Shown here: in pieces, positions 1 through 8,751 of the stretch
How the letters are laid out: every line of letters starts with the position of its first letter
Numbering within the stretch: the stretch's first letter is position 1
Origin: an uncultured Pleomorphomonas sp.
GTDB taxonomy: Bacteria > Pseudomonadota > Alphaproteobacteria > Rhizobiales > Pleomorphomonadaceae
Assembly: GCA_937868725.1 (NCBI GenBank)
Contig: CALMMQ010000122.1
Coordinates: 1 to 64,000, forward strand
Direction: 5' to 3'
DNA length: 64,000 nucleotides
The notes under the pieces: generated by a model
Databases searched by the model: none
Told to the model about the DNA's origin: nothing
The model's input: the letters and a program-made list of their open reading frames with translations, nothing else
Program-made: the position numbers and the translations under genes

Positions 1-27
1 AGGGTTCGATTCCCTTCACCCGCTCCA
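1..27 (+). tRNA. tRNA-Gly, 3' end only (partial)
   Basis: The first 27 bases are the T-arm (AGGG, TTCGATT loop, CCCTT), the 3' acceptor strand CACCCGC, a T discriminator and an encoded CCA. The implied 5' acceptor strand GCGGGTG is that of alphaproteobacterial tRNA-Gly, probably the TCC isoacceptor. The anticodon lies outside the window, so the isoacceptor is inferred. A short T-rich stretch (32-37) follows. Confidence 0.85.
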
Positions 28-45
28 GATCATTTTTTCATTTGA

Positions 46-234
46 GGACGGGGGATCATCGTCCAGCCCGATTTCATTGTCGCCGACGACATTGCCGCCG
101 GCCGGCTCGTCCAGGTACTGCCCGACTGGACGCTCGGCGAGTTCGCCTTCTACGCCGACTATCTCGGCCGCCGCCACCTCTCGGCCAAGGTGCGCGTGTT
201 CATCGACTATCTCGTGGAGACGCTCGCCGGCTGA
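46..234 (+). pseudogene. LysR-family regulator, C-terminal remnant
   Basis: An open frame ending in TGA at 232-234 encodes about 62 residues that read as the very end of a LysR effector-binding domain. It contains VQPDFIVADDIAAGRLV, then VLPDW, then RRHLSAKVRVFIDYL, the usual closing strand and helix of the family. No start codon precedes it: an in-frame stop sits at 43-45 and the tRNA-Gly ends only 18 bases before the frame opens. The HTH and most of the effector domain are therefore missing. It looks like a deletion or recombination scar beside a tRNA 3' end. Confidence 0.72.
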
Positions 235-270
235 CGCCGGACCCAGATCGCGGGCGGCGAGTCCCCGGCA

Positions 271-312
271 ATGAAAAGCCTGCGCCAACCCGGTTCAGGT
301 CGGCACAGGCTT
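271..312 (-). terminator. probable intrinsic terminator of the chemoreceptor gene
   Basis: On the minus strand AAGCCTG pairs with CAGGCTT across a loop that itself contains TGCC/GGC, followed by TTTTCATT. It lies about 20 bases past the chemoreceptor stop codon. The T-run is short, so confidence is moderate. Confidence 0.5.
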
Positions 313-334
313 GTTGGAGGCGCAGAGCAGACCG

Positions 335-2398
335 TCAGGCTTCGATGACGGTGGCGAGGAAGGTCTCGATCTCCGTTTCCAGCTCGACCTTGACCGAAGA
401 GACGGCGGCGGCGGCGTTCATGACGCGATCGGCGGCGGCGCGCGTTTCGGCCACCAGCGAACGCAGATGGTCGGCGTTCTCCGTCACGGTATGGGTTTCG
501 CGGGCAGCGCCGCTGGCGCTCGAACCAATCTCGGCCGTGGCACTGCCCTGCTCTTCGATGGCTGCCGCCACCGCCGAAGAGTTGCCGTTGACCTCTTCCA
601 TCGTTGTGGAGATGCGGGTGATCTCGCCGACAACGTCGCGCGTCGCCTGCTGGATGGCCTCGATCTGGCGGCTGATCTCGCCGGTGGCCTTCGACGTCTG
701 GTTGGCCAACTGCTTGACCTCGGAGGCGACGACGGCGAAGCCCTTGCCCGCCTCGCCCGCCCGCGCCGCCTCGATGGTGGCGTTGAGGGCCAGAAGGTTG
801 GTCTGCTCGGCCACCTGCTGGATCAGCGTCACCACCTCGCCAATGCGGTTGGCAGCCGAGGCCAGTTCGGACACCTTGTGCTGGCTCATGCGGGCACCGT
901 TGGTGGCGGCGTCGATGATGGAGGAGGTGCGGGCGACCTGGGCCGAAATCTCGTTGATCGACGCGCCAAGCTCCTCGGCGGCCGAGGCCACCGCCTGAAC
1001 GTTGACCGAAGCGCGGTCGGCGGCATCGGTCACCATGCCGGCACGATCGTTGGTCAGGCCGGCACTGTCGGCCATGACGCCGGCCAGCCGGTCGAGATCG
1101 CTGCTGGCCGCCGACACCTTGGCCATGGCAGCGGCGGAAGCCTGCCGGAAGTGGGCGATCATGGCATCGACGCGGGCGTGGCGATCGGCGCGCGATTCAT
1201 GTTCGGCCAGACGCGTCGCCTCGAGTTCGCGGCGCTGGATGGCGTTGGCACGGAACACTTCGACGGCGCGGGCCATCTCGCCGATCTCGTCGCCGCGCCC
1301 CTGGCCGGCGATGGCAATGTCGGTGTCGCCGGAGGCCAATGCCCGCATGCTGCCGGTCATGGCGGTGATCGGCTTGGCAAAGCCGCTGGCGATGTAGGCG
1401 GCAAGACCGAGCGCCACCAGCAGGGCCAGCAGCGAAACGCCGATCATGACGTTGCGGGCATCGATGGCGGCGCGCGTCAGCGTCGCCTCGGGGATGGAGA
1501 CCAGCAGAACCCACTTCTCCTTGAGGCCGGGATAGGAAACCGAGATGGCCTGCTGCCACTGCGCCTGACCGCCGGCGTCCTGCACCTGCACGCCCTGGCC
1601 GTCGACATTGGCCAGCGCCGCCTTGGCGAAGCCGTCGTCGGCCGTCTTGCCGATCAGCGCTGGATCTGGGTTGGCGACCCAGAGATTGTCGGTGCCGATC
1701 AGGCGGACGGAGCCGGTGCCGAACGGCTTCAGCGACGAGATGTAGCTGGAAATTTCCGTCAGCGGCAGATCGGCGGTGATGATGCCGATCGGCTTGTCAG
1801 CACGGTGCAACACCACCGACAGCGTCGCCATCAGCACGTCCTTGCCCTCGATCGGATAGATGTAGGGAGCGGTGACCAGATCGCGGTTCTCGCGCAGCGG
1901 CAGATCGTACCAGCCCTCGGTGCCCGCCTCCTTGGTCATGACCAGCTTCTCGACGCCAACCTTGCCGTCGGACCCGTTGAAGAAATACGGCACGAAGCGG
2001 CCGGTGGCATCGGAATAGGGATGCTCCTTGAAACTGGCATCCTGCCCGTCGAGGGCGCCGGGCTCGAAGGCTAGCGTCATGCCGAGCAGTTCACGATGGG
2101 CGCCGACCACGCCGGTCATGTACTGACCGAGCACGTCGCGCGAGGCCTTGCCGGCGGCGACCATGCCCTCGATGCCGCGAGCGCTGGAGGTGGCGGTGGA
2201 GAGCGCCAGCTCGACCCGCTTCTCGACGCTGAGCCGATAGGAAGCCATCAGTCCGGCAGCGCTGGCTTCGGACGCGCTGCGTTCGTCCCTCATCATGATG
2301 AAGGTGCCGGTCAGTGTGATGGTGCAGAAGGCCAGTACGAACAGCAGCCCGATCATGGCCGTCAGCTTGGTCCGAAGCGACAAATCGTTCAACCGCAT
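335..2398 (-). CDS. methyl-accepting chemotaxis protein with periplasmic Cache domain
   Basis: A membrane chemoreceptor of 687 residues that should signal to CheA/CheW. Helix 1 spans about residues 13-36. It is followed by a large periplasmic dCache-type sensor with the [20 protein letters not shown] segment, a second membrane helix near 325-345, a HAMP linker ([17 protein letters not shown]) and a cytoplasmic coiled coil. The conserved hairpin tip reads [19 protein letters not shown]. No C-terminal NWETF-like CheR tether is present. The start at 2398 was chosen because AGGGGATAC lies just upstream; the open frame runs 23 codons further without a better ribosome site. The ligand is unknown; Cache receptors often bind small organic acids or amino acids. 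Confidence 0.93.
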   Translation of the reverse strand: MRLNDLSLRTKLTAMIGLLFVLAFCTITLTGTFIMMRDERSASEASAAGLMASYRLSVEKRVELALSTATSSARGIEGMVAAGKASRDVLGQYMTGVVGAHRELLGMTLAFEPGALDGQDASFKEHPYSDATGRFVPYFFNGSDGKVGVEKLVMTKEAGTEGWYDLPLRENRDLVTAPYIYPIEGKDVLMATLSVVLHRADKPIGIITADLPLTEISSYISSLKPFGTGSVRLIGTDNLWVANPDPALIGKTADDGFAKAALANVDGQGVQVQDAGGQAQWQQAISVSYPGLKEKWVLLVSIPEATLTRAAIDARNVMIGVSLLALLVALGLAAYIASGFAKPITAMTGSMRALASGDTDIAIAGQGRGDEIGEMARAVEVFRANAIQRRELEATRLAEHESRADRHARVDAMIAHFRQASAAAMAKVSAASSDLDRLAGVMADSAGLTNDRAGMVTDAADRASVNVQAVASAAEELGASINEISAQVARTSSIIDAATNGARMSQHKVSELASAANRIGEVVTLIQQVAEQTNLLALNATIEAARAGEAGKGFAVVASEVKQLANQTSKATGEISRQIEAIQQATRDVVGEITRISTTMEEVNGNSSAVAAAIEEQGSATAEIGSSASGAARETHTVTENADHLRSLVAETRAAADRVMNAAAAVSSVKVELETEIETFLATVIEA

Positions 2399-2519
2399 GG
2401 GTATCCCCTGGCAAAATTCGCTAGTGTCAGCAAAAATATGCCCTGAGAGGTTAATGGCAGATGACATGGCTGCCCATCGAGCCCCGCGAAAACTGCAGAC
2501 GGACGGGGGAGGCGTGCGA

Positions 2520-2966
2520 TCAGACGGCCGGCTGGCGGGCCATCGGCACGAAGCGAATGCCGTCCCGCAGGTCGGCGGCGCCGGTGGCGCGGAAACCCAG
2601 CCGTTCGTAGGCGCCGACGGCGTTCAGGCTGGAATTGACGCTGGCGAGCCGACCGGCGGCGTCCGCCGTAGCGAACAGCGCCGCGCCGATGCCCTGGCGC
2701 TGCCGCGCCGGATCGACGAAGAACAGCGAAACGTGATCGCCGCGGACCACGTGCAACACGCCGGCCAGATCGTCGCCGAGAAGGGCAATGAAGGTACGGC
2801 CGCCGGCCTCGTCGCGCGCCCGGATGGCCGCCGCCGCGGCGAAGGCTTCGAACACCACGACGCCCTCGGGCTCCATACTGGCGGCAGTGTCGGCCCGGAA
2901 ACCGGCAAGAACCAGCCGGGCGGCGGCGGCGTATTCGTCAGCCCGGATCGGCCGGCACGTCAGCAT
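2520..2966 (-). CDS. GNAT-family N-acetyltransferase
   Basis: A single GNAT domain of 148 residues. The acetyl-CoA pyrophosphate loop is [11 protein letters not shown] at about residues 88-98, followed by the usual [16 protein letters not shown] strand-helix. It is cytoplasmic, and the substrate cannot be read from sequence. It is transcribed away from imuA and toward the chemoreceptor gene, 121 bases upstream of it. The divergent 156-base space to imuA carries the LexA-controlled promoter of that operon, so this gene may feel SOS regulation indirectly, but no LexA box faces it. Confidence 0.85.
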   Translation of the reverse strand: MLTCRPIRADEYAAAARLVLAGFRADTAASMEPEGVVVFEAFAAAAAIRARDEAGGRTFIALLGDDLAGVLHVVRGDHVSLFFVDPARQRQGIGAALFATADAAGRLASVNSSLNAVGAYERLGFRATGAADLRDGIRFVPMARQPAV

Positions 2967-3075
2967 GACAAGACCTGTGCAGTTCCGGGCCCACGCCCGT
3001 TCGCTGCCAACCTACACCCATCCGGTCGCCAACCGGAAGCGGCTGTGGAGCGTTTGGTGGTTGCCGACATGCGCC

Positions 3076-3121
3076 TTGACTCGCGGCGGCAATGGGAGTT
3101 TAAAAGGAACAAAACAGGAAC
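3076..3121 (+). promoter_or_regulatory. SOS promoter with LexA box for imuA-imuB-dnaE2
   Basis: GAAC (3107-3110), seven bases, GAAC (3118-3121) is a perfect match to the alphaproteobacterial LexA operator GAAC-N7-GAAC. It sits just downstream of TTGACT (3076-3081), a 17-base spacer and TTTAAA (3099-3104). The operator therefore covers the predicted start of transcription and the ribosome site of imuA. The 5' leader would be only about 12-18 bases. Confidence 0.85.
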
Positions 3122-3122
3122 A

Positions 3123-3965
3123 ATGATCATGGCTGCGCACGCTTTGCCGGCGGGCATCGACCCGCGCCTGATGGGAGCCGTCTTCAAGATGATGGCGCGG
3201 ACGGACGTCGTGCCGCTGGGTCTTGCCGGCATCGACGGCGTGCTGCCCGGCGGCCTCGCCCGGGCGGCACTGCACGAAGCCTATGCCGCCGGCGCGGCGG
3301 ACGCGGCCGCCGCCACCGCCTTTGCCCTGGCTCTGGCCCACACCCTGGAGCCGAAGCGGCCGATCATCTGGGCACGGCAGGACTTTCTCGACGTCGAGAC
3401 CGGCCGGCCCTATGGCCCGGGCTGCGCCGAACTCGGGCTCGATCCCGGCCGCATCACGCTGGTGCGGGCCCATGACGGGCTCGACGTGCTGCAGGCGGCC
3501 CTCGAGGCGGCACGCTGTTCCGGGCTCGGCGCCGTGGTGGCCGAGCTCTGGGGCGAGACCAAGGCCTTCGACCTGACGGCAAGCCGTCGGCTGGCGCTGG
3601 CCGCCGAAGCGTCGGCACTACCGGTGCTGGTGGTGCGCTGCGGCGCCAGTCCCGGCGCGAGCGCCGCCGAAACGCGCTGGCAGGTGCGGCCGGCCCCCTC
3701 GCGCGCACTGGCGGCCAACGCGCCGGGGCAGCCGTCCTTCCAGATCACCCTGCTGCGCCAGAAGAGCGGCCCGTTCGGCCAGAACTGGCACGTGGAGTGG
3801 AACAGAGACCGGGGATGCTTTGAAGATGGAACCGTCCGCCCTGCCCTCGCCGAGCGTCCCGACGCCGGGGCGCCGCTATCTGGCACTGTGGTTCCCCTAT
3901 CTTTCGGCCGACCGGTCGATACGGACGGGCCGCGCCGGGGACCGGACGTGCGCCGGGCCGGCTGA
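3123..3965 (+). CDS. imuA: ImuA, RecA-like component of the SOS mutasome
   Basis: A 280-residue RecA/SulA-like protein that works with ImuB and DnaE2 in damage-induced mutagenesis. Its core reads PLGLAGIDGVLPGGLARAALHEA, then LEPKRPIIWARQDFLDVETGRPYGPG and LDPGRITLVRAHDG. A canonical Walker A lysine loop is not evident, which is usual for this family. The C-terminus has the conserved WHVEWNRDRGCFEDG and LSGTVVPLS. The start is ATG 3123; ATG 3129 two codons on is equally possible and better spaced from AGGA at 3116. It is the first gene of the operon, directly behind the LexA box, and its 3' end overlaps imuB by about 140 bases. Confidence 0.9.
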   Translation: MIMAAHALPAGIDPRLMGAVFKMMARTDVVPLGLAGIDGVLPGGLARAALHEAYAAGAADAAAATAFALALAHTLEPKRPIIWARQDFLDVETGRPYGPGCAELGLDPGRITLVRAHDGLDVLQAALEAARCSGLGAVVAELWGETKAFDLTASRRLALAAEASALPVLVVRCGASPGASAAETRWQVRPAPSRALAANAPGQPSFQITLLRQKSGPFGQNWHVEWNRDRGCFEDGTVRPALAERPDAGAPLSGTVVPLSFGRPVDTDGPRRGPDVRRAG

Positions 3966-5412
3966 GGCGCCGCTGGTACTGGCCGAGCGGCAGAGCGGCG
4001 GCATGCGCCTTGCCGCGCTGTCGGCCGCCGCCGTGTCGGCTGGCCTCGCTCTCGGCCTGTCGCTCACCGAGGCGCGCACCCGCTTTGCCGATCTGCGCGT
4101 CTTGCCCATGGACCGGCCGGCCGACGCGGCCCTGCTCGGACTAATGGCGGCGGCGGCCGAACTCTTCACGCCGCTGGTCGGACTCGATGGCGAGGCCGGA
4201 CTGTTTCTCGACATCACCGGCTGCGCCCATCTGTTCGGTGGCGAGGCGGCGATGCGGCAACGGGTGATCCGCCGCTTCGAGGGCTTCGGCCTGACAACGC
4301 GCGCCACCATCGCCGACACGCCCGACACCGCCCACGCCCTCGTCCGCTTCGGCCGCACGGCCATCGTGCCGCCGGCTGGCGGTGAGGCCCTGGCGCGCCA
4401 ATTGCCGATCGCCGCGCTCGAGGCCGATCCGGAGGTATCCATCGCCTTGGAGCGGGCCGGCCTGGTCCGCCTCGGCGACATCGCCGACCGGCCGAGCGCC
4501 ATGCTGTCCGCCCGGTTCCGGCCGTGGACGGCGGTGCGGCTTGGTCGCATCCTCGGGCGCGAGGACGTGCGCATCACGCCGCTCCGGCCGCTGCCGGCCT
4601 GTCTCGCCGAACGCCACTTCGCCGAACCGCTGCTCGACGGCACAGCCCTCGACGTGGCGCTCGTCAGCCTCGCCCGCGACATCTGCGCCGCCCTCGAACG
4701 GCGCGGCGAAGGCGGCCGCCGCTTCGAGGTCAGCCTCTATCGCTGCGACGGCGCCGTGCGCCGCCTCGCCATCGCCACCCACACCCCCTGCCGCGACGTC
4801 GACACCATCCTGCGGCTGCTGCGCTTGCGGCTCGATGGCCTCGCCGACCCGCTCGATCCCGGCTTCGGCTTCGATGCCCTGCGCTTTTCGGCGCCGGAGA
4901 CCGAGGCCATGGCCGAGCATCAGGTGTCGCTCGATGCCCGTGAGGCGGACGACCGGGCGCTGACGGCGCTGATTGACCGGCTGGTGGTGCGCTTCGGCCG
5001 CGACCGGGTGCTGCGCTTCGTCGCCGAGGACAGCCACGACCCCGTGCGGGCCGGCGGTCTCCGGTCGGTGGTCGATGGCACCGGACCGCAGGCCTTCCCG
5101 GCGCTGGAGCCCGACGAGCCGCCGCTCAGACCACCGCAGCTGTTCGATGCGCCGCAGCCGATCGAGGCTCTGGCCGAGGTGCCCGACGGGCCGCCGTTGC
5201 GCTTCCGCTGGCGCCACGTGCTGCACGAGGTGGCCCGCGCCGAGGGGCCGGAACGCATCGCGCCGGAATGGTGGCTCGACGGCGCCGCGCCCGAGACGCG
5301 CGACTACTACCGCATCGAGGACGCCACCGGCCGCCGTTTCTGGGTCTTCCGCGAAGGGTTCTACGGCGACGACAGGCGGCCGCGCTGGTACGTGCACGGG
5401 CTGTTCCCATGA
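3826..5412 (+). CDS. imuB: ImuB, catalytically inactive Y-family polymerase homologue
   Basis: A Y-family polymerase-like protein (528 residues from ATG 3826) that bridges DnaE2 and the beta clamp in the mutasome. The N-terminus RRYLALWFPYLSADRSIR aligns with the first beta strand of Y-family enzymes but lacks the metal-binding Asp found in active polymerases, as expected for ImuB. Palm, thumb and little-finger regions follow. The C-terminus, with RFRWRHVLHEVARAEGPERI and YYRIEDATGRRFWVFREGFY, is typical of the family. A TTG two codons upstream (3820) is an alternative start. The long overlap with imuA appears real because RRYLALWFP lies within 16 codons of either start. Its stop overlaps the dnaE2 start as ATGA. 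Confidence 0.92.
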   Translation: MEPSALPSPSVPTPGRRYLALWFPYLSADRSIRTGRAGDRTCAGPAEAPLVLAERQSGGMRLAALSAAAVSAGLALGLSLTEARTRFADLRVLPMDRPADAALLGLMAAAAELFTPLVGLDGEAGLFLDITGCAHLFGGEAAMRQRVIRRFEGFGLTTRATIADTPDTAHALVRFGRTAIVPPAGGEALARQLPIAALEADPEVSIALERAGLVRLGDIADRPSAMLSARFRPWTAVRLGRILGREDVRITPLRPLPACLAERHFAEPLLDGTALDVALVSLARDICAALERRGEGGRRFEVSLYRCDGAVRRLAIATHTPCRDVDTILRLLRLRLDGLADPLDPGFGFDALRFSAPETEAMAEHQVSLDAREADDRALTALIDRLVVRFGRDRVLRFVAEDSHDPVRAGGLRSVVDGTGPQAFPALEPDEPPLRPPQLFDAPQPIEALAEVPDGPPLRFRWRHVLHEVARAEGPERIAPEWWLDGAAPETRDYYRIEDATGRRFWVFREGFYGDDRRPRWYVHGLFP

Positions 5413-8400
5413 CCGCCTTCGCCGACCTGATCGTCGCCAGCAACTATTCGTTCCTGCGCGGCGCCTCGCCGGCCGCCGATCTGGTGCGGCGGGCGCTGGA
5501 ACTCGGCCACGCCGGCATCGGCATCGCCGACCGCAACACCGTCGCCGGCGTCGTCCGGGCCTACGCGGCGCTGCGCGACCTGCACGAACGGCTCGACGAA
5601 CTACCGGATACGTCGGAAGCCCATGCCGTCGCCGCCCGGGTACGGGCCTTCCGGCTGATCGTCGGCGCCCGCCTCGCCTTCACCGACGGCACGCCCGACA
5701 TCGTCGCCCTGCCGATCAACCGTGCCGGCTGGGGGCGGCTCTGCCGCCTGCTGACGCAAGGCAATCGCCGCGCCCCCAAGGGCGAGTGCCACCTGACGGT
5801 CGCCGACCTCATCGAACACGCCGCCGACCTGTCGCTGATCGTCATTCCCGGCGAGCGACCGGAGGCGTTGGCGCCACACCTGCCGGTGCTTGCCGCGGCG
5901 GCACCGGGGCACCTTCGTCTTGCCGCCACCATGCCGCGGCGCGGCGATGATCGCCGCCGCCTCGCCCGCCTCAAAGCGGTCGGCGCCGCCCACGGCCTGC
6001 CGCTTGTCGCCAGCTGCGACGTGCTCTATGCCCGGCCCGAAGACCGCGACCTGCAGGACGTCCTCACCTGCATTCGCGACGGCGTCACCATCGAAGCGGC
6101 CGGACGGCGGCTGATGGCCAATGCCGAGCGCCATCTCAAGGCGCCAGCGGAAATGACCCGCCTTTACGCCGACTGTCCGGCGGCGGTGAGCGAGAGCCTG
6201 CGCCTAATGGGCGAGATATCGTTCACACTCGACGAGGTCCGCTACGAATACCCCGAGGAGACAGTGCCGGACGGCTATACGCCGCAAGGCTGGCTCGAGG
6301 AGCTGGTGGTCCGCCACAGCCCCGACCGCTACCCGGCGGGCGTGCCCGACAAGGTCGCCCGGCTGCTGCAGTCGGAACTGGCACTGATCGCCAAGCTCGA
6401 CTACGCCCGCTACTTTCTCACCGTGCACGACATCGTCGCGGCGGCGCGGCGGCGCGGCATTCTCTGTCAGGGGCGCGGCTCGGCCGCCAACTCCGCCGTC
6501 TGCTACGTGCTCGGCATCACCGCCGTCGATCCCAGCGAGCACAACCTGCTGTTCGCCCGCTTCATTTCCGAGGAGCGGCGCGAGCCGCCCGACATCGACG
6601 TCGACTTCGAGCACGAGCGGCGCGAAGAAGTCATCCAGCACATCTACGGCAAATACGGCCGCCATCGCGCCGGCCTCGCCGCCGCCGTCATCTCCTACCG
6701 GCCGAAAAGCGCCATCCGCGACGTCGGCAAGGCCATGGGCCTCAGCGAGGACGTCATCTCCGCCCTGTCGGGGACGCAATGGGGCAGCTGGGGCAGCGAC
6801 ATCACCCGCGCTCAGGTGCGCCAGGCCGGGCTCGATCCCGACAATCCGCTGATCGCCCGCGCGGTGGCGCTGGCCCGGCGGCTCATCGGCGCGCCGCGCC
6901 ACCTGACGCAGCACGTCGGCGGCTTCGTGCTGACGGCCGGCCGGCTCGACGAACTGGTGCCGATCGGCAACGCCGCCATGGCCGACCGCACCTTCATCGA
7001 ATGGGACAAGGACGACATCGACACGCTGCGCCTGATGAAGGTCGACGTGCTCGCGCTCGGCATGCTCACCTGCATCCGCAAGACCTTCGACGAGCTCAGG
7101 GCGCAAGGCGGGCCGGACCTCGGCCTCGCCGACGTACCGGCCAACGACACGGCCACCTACGACATGCTGTGCCGGGGCGATTCCATCGGCGTCTTCCAGG
7201 TGGAAAGCCGGGCGCAGATGAACATGCTGCCGCGCCTCCGCCCGCGCGAGTTCTACGATCTGGTCATCGAGGTGGCCATCGTCCGCCCCGGTCCCATCCA
7301 GGGCAACATGGTGCATCCCTACCTCAAGCGTCGTTCCGGCAAGGAACCGGTACGGTTTCCCGAGCCGGCACCGGAGTTCGGCCCGCCGGACGAACTGCAT
7401 TCGGTGCTGGGGCGAACACTGGGCGTGCCCCTGTTTCAGGAACAGGCGATGCAGCTCGCCATGGTGGCGGCCGAGTTTTCCGACGTCGAGGCCAACCGCC
7501 TCAGGCGCGCCATGGCCACCTTCCGCAATGTCGGCACCATCGGATCCTTCGAGGGCATGATGGTCGGGCGCATGGTGGCCCGCGGCTACGACGAGACGTT
7601 CGCCCGCGATTGTTTCGAGCAGATCAAGGGCTTCGGCTCCTACGGCTTTCCGGAAAGCCACGCCGCTTCGTTCGCCAAGCTGGTCTACATATCGTCGTGG
7701 CTGAAGTGTCATCACCCGGCGGCCTTCGCCTGCGCCCTGCTCAACTCGCAACCGATGGGTTTCTATGCCCCGGCTCAGATCGTCCGCGACGCCCGCGAGC
7801 ACGGCGTCGAGGTGCGCGCCGTCGACGTCAACCTTTCCGACTGGGACAACACGCTCGAACGCGACAGCGCCGGCCGCCTTGCCCTGCGGCTCGGCTTCCG
7901 CCAGGTCGACGGCGTGCAGCAGGCGGAAGCTGAACGGCTGGTCGCCGCCCGCCGCGGCGGCTATGCCACGGTTGAGGAACTGGCCGCCCGCGCCACCCTG
8001 CACGGCCGGCCGATGCGGGCGCTGGCCGACGCCGACGCCTTCCGCTCCATCGGCATCGACCGGCGGACGGCGCTGTGGGCGGTGCGGCGGCTGCCCGACG
8101 ACGCGCCGCTGCCGCTGTTCGCCGCCGTCGGGGCCGGCGAACTGGGCGAGGAGGCCGACGCGCAGCTGCCGGAAATGTCGCTTGGCGAACACGTGGTCAC
8201 CGACTACCAGACGGTGCGGCTATCGCTGAAGGCGCACCCGATGGCACTGCTGCGTCAGATGTTCGAGGGGGAAAGGGTGCTGTCCACCGCCGCCGCCAGC
8301 CGGACCCGCGACGGCGCGCCGGTGCGCGTCGCCGGCGTCGTGCTGGTGCGCCAGCGCCCCGGCAACGGCAAGGCCATCTTCGTGACGCTTGAGGACGAAA

Positions 8401-8690
8401 CCGGCATCGCCAACGTCGTGCTGTGGACGCGGGAATTCACCGCCTTCCGGCGCGAGGTGATGGGCTCGCGGCTGATGCTGGTGGAAGGGCGCATCCAGCG
8501 TTCGCCGGAAGGCGTCGTCCACGTCATGGGGCAGCGCGTCATCGACCGGACGGCCGATCTCGACCGCTTGCGCCGCCAGCCGGCAGCGGCGACCGACGGC
8601 GGAACGCGGCCACCACCGCTCGCCCCGGCCATCCGCCATCGTCATCCGCGCGACGCCCGTATCCTGCCGCGTTCGCGCGACTTCCACTGA
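5409..8690 (+). CDS. dnaE2: DnaE2, error-prone DNA polymerase III alpha subunit
   Basis: The C-family polymerase of the SOS mutasome, 1,093 residues, the usual DnaE2 length. Order: an N-terminal PHP domain beginning FADLIVASNYSFLRGASPAADLV; the palm with PDIDVDFEHERREEVIQHIYGKYG, carrying two catalytic aspartates; LTQHVGGFVLT; the fingers with GFGSYGFPESHAASFA; tandem HhH; and a C-terminal OB fold VRVAGVVLVRQRPGNGKAIF followed by VTLEDETGIANVVLW. The long tau-binding tail of replicative DnaE1 is absent. The ATG at 5409 overlaps the imuB stop, indicating translational coupling. It is expressed with imuA-imuB from the LexA-controlled promoter upstream of imuA. Confidence 0.95.
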   Translation: MTAFADLIVASNYSFLRGASPAADLVRRALELGHAGIGIADRNTVAGVVRAYAALRDLHERLDELPDTSEAHAVAARVRAFRLIVGARLAFTDGTPDIVALPINRAGWGRLCRLLTQGNRRAPKGECHLTVADLIEHAADLSLIVIPGERPEALAPHLPVLAAAAPGHLRLAATMPRRGDDRRRLARLKAVGAAHGLPLVASCDVLYARPEDRDLQDVLTCIRDGVTIEAAGRRLMANAERHLKAPAEMTRLYADCPAAVSESLRLMGEISFTLDEVRYEYPEETVPDGYTPQGWLEELVVRHSPDRYPAGVPDKVARLLQSELALIAKLDYARYFLTVHDIVAAARRRGILCQGRGSAANSAVCYVLGITAVDPSEHNLLFARFISEERREPPDIDVDFEHERREEVIQHIYGKYGRHRAGLAAAVISYRPKSAIRDVGKAMGLSEDVISALSGTQWGSWGSDITRAQVRQAGLDPDNPLIARAVALARRLIGAPRHLTQHVGGFVLTAGRLDELVPIGNAAMADRTFIEWDKDDIDTLRLMKVDVLALGMLTCIRKTFDELRAQGGPDLGLADVPANDTATYDMLCRGDSIGVFQVESRAQMNMLPRLRPREFYDLVIEVAIVRPGPIQGNMVHPYLKRRSGKEPVRFPEPAPEFGPPDELHSVLGRTLGVPLFQEQAMQLAMVAAEFSDVEANRLRRAMATFRNVGTIGSFEGMMVGRMVARGYDETFARDCFEQIKGFGSYGFPESHAASFAKLVYISSWLKCHHPAAFACALLNSQPMGFYAPAQIVRDAREHGVEVRAVDVNLSDWDNTLERDSAGRLALRLGFRQVDGVQQAEAERLVAARRGGYATVEELAARATLHGRPMRALADADAFRSIGIDRRTALWAVRRLPDDAPLPLFAAVGAGELGEEADAQLPEMSLGEHVVTDYQTVRLSLKAHPMALLRQMFEGERVLSTAAASRTRDGAPVRVAGVVLVRQRPGNGKAIFVTLEDETGIANVVLWTREFTAFRREVMGSRLMLVEGRIQRSPEGVVHVMGQRVIDRTADLDRLRRQPAAATDGGTRPPPLAPAIRHRHPRDARILPRSRDFH

Positions 8691-8751
8691 CCCCCGCTCC
8701 GCCACGCCACGGGGCGATCTCTGGCGGAACGGGCCTGAAAGCCGGTCGGCC

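Noticed and set aside
1..27. Genomic island inserted at tRNA-Gly
   Set aside because: No integrase, no second copy of the tRNA end and no foreign-looking genes follow; only a lysR remnant is present.
2441..2446. CTGAGA, as in thiamine riboswitches
   Set aside because: The other aptamer blocks are absent and the downstream gene is a chemoreceptor.
6204..8192. Long open frame antisense to dnaE2 (over 660 codons)
   Set aside because: High GC keeps antisense frames open. The translated product has no recognisable domain and dnaE2 is unambiguous in the other strand.
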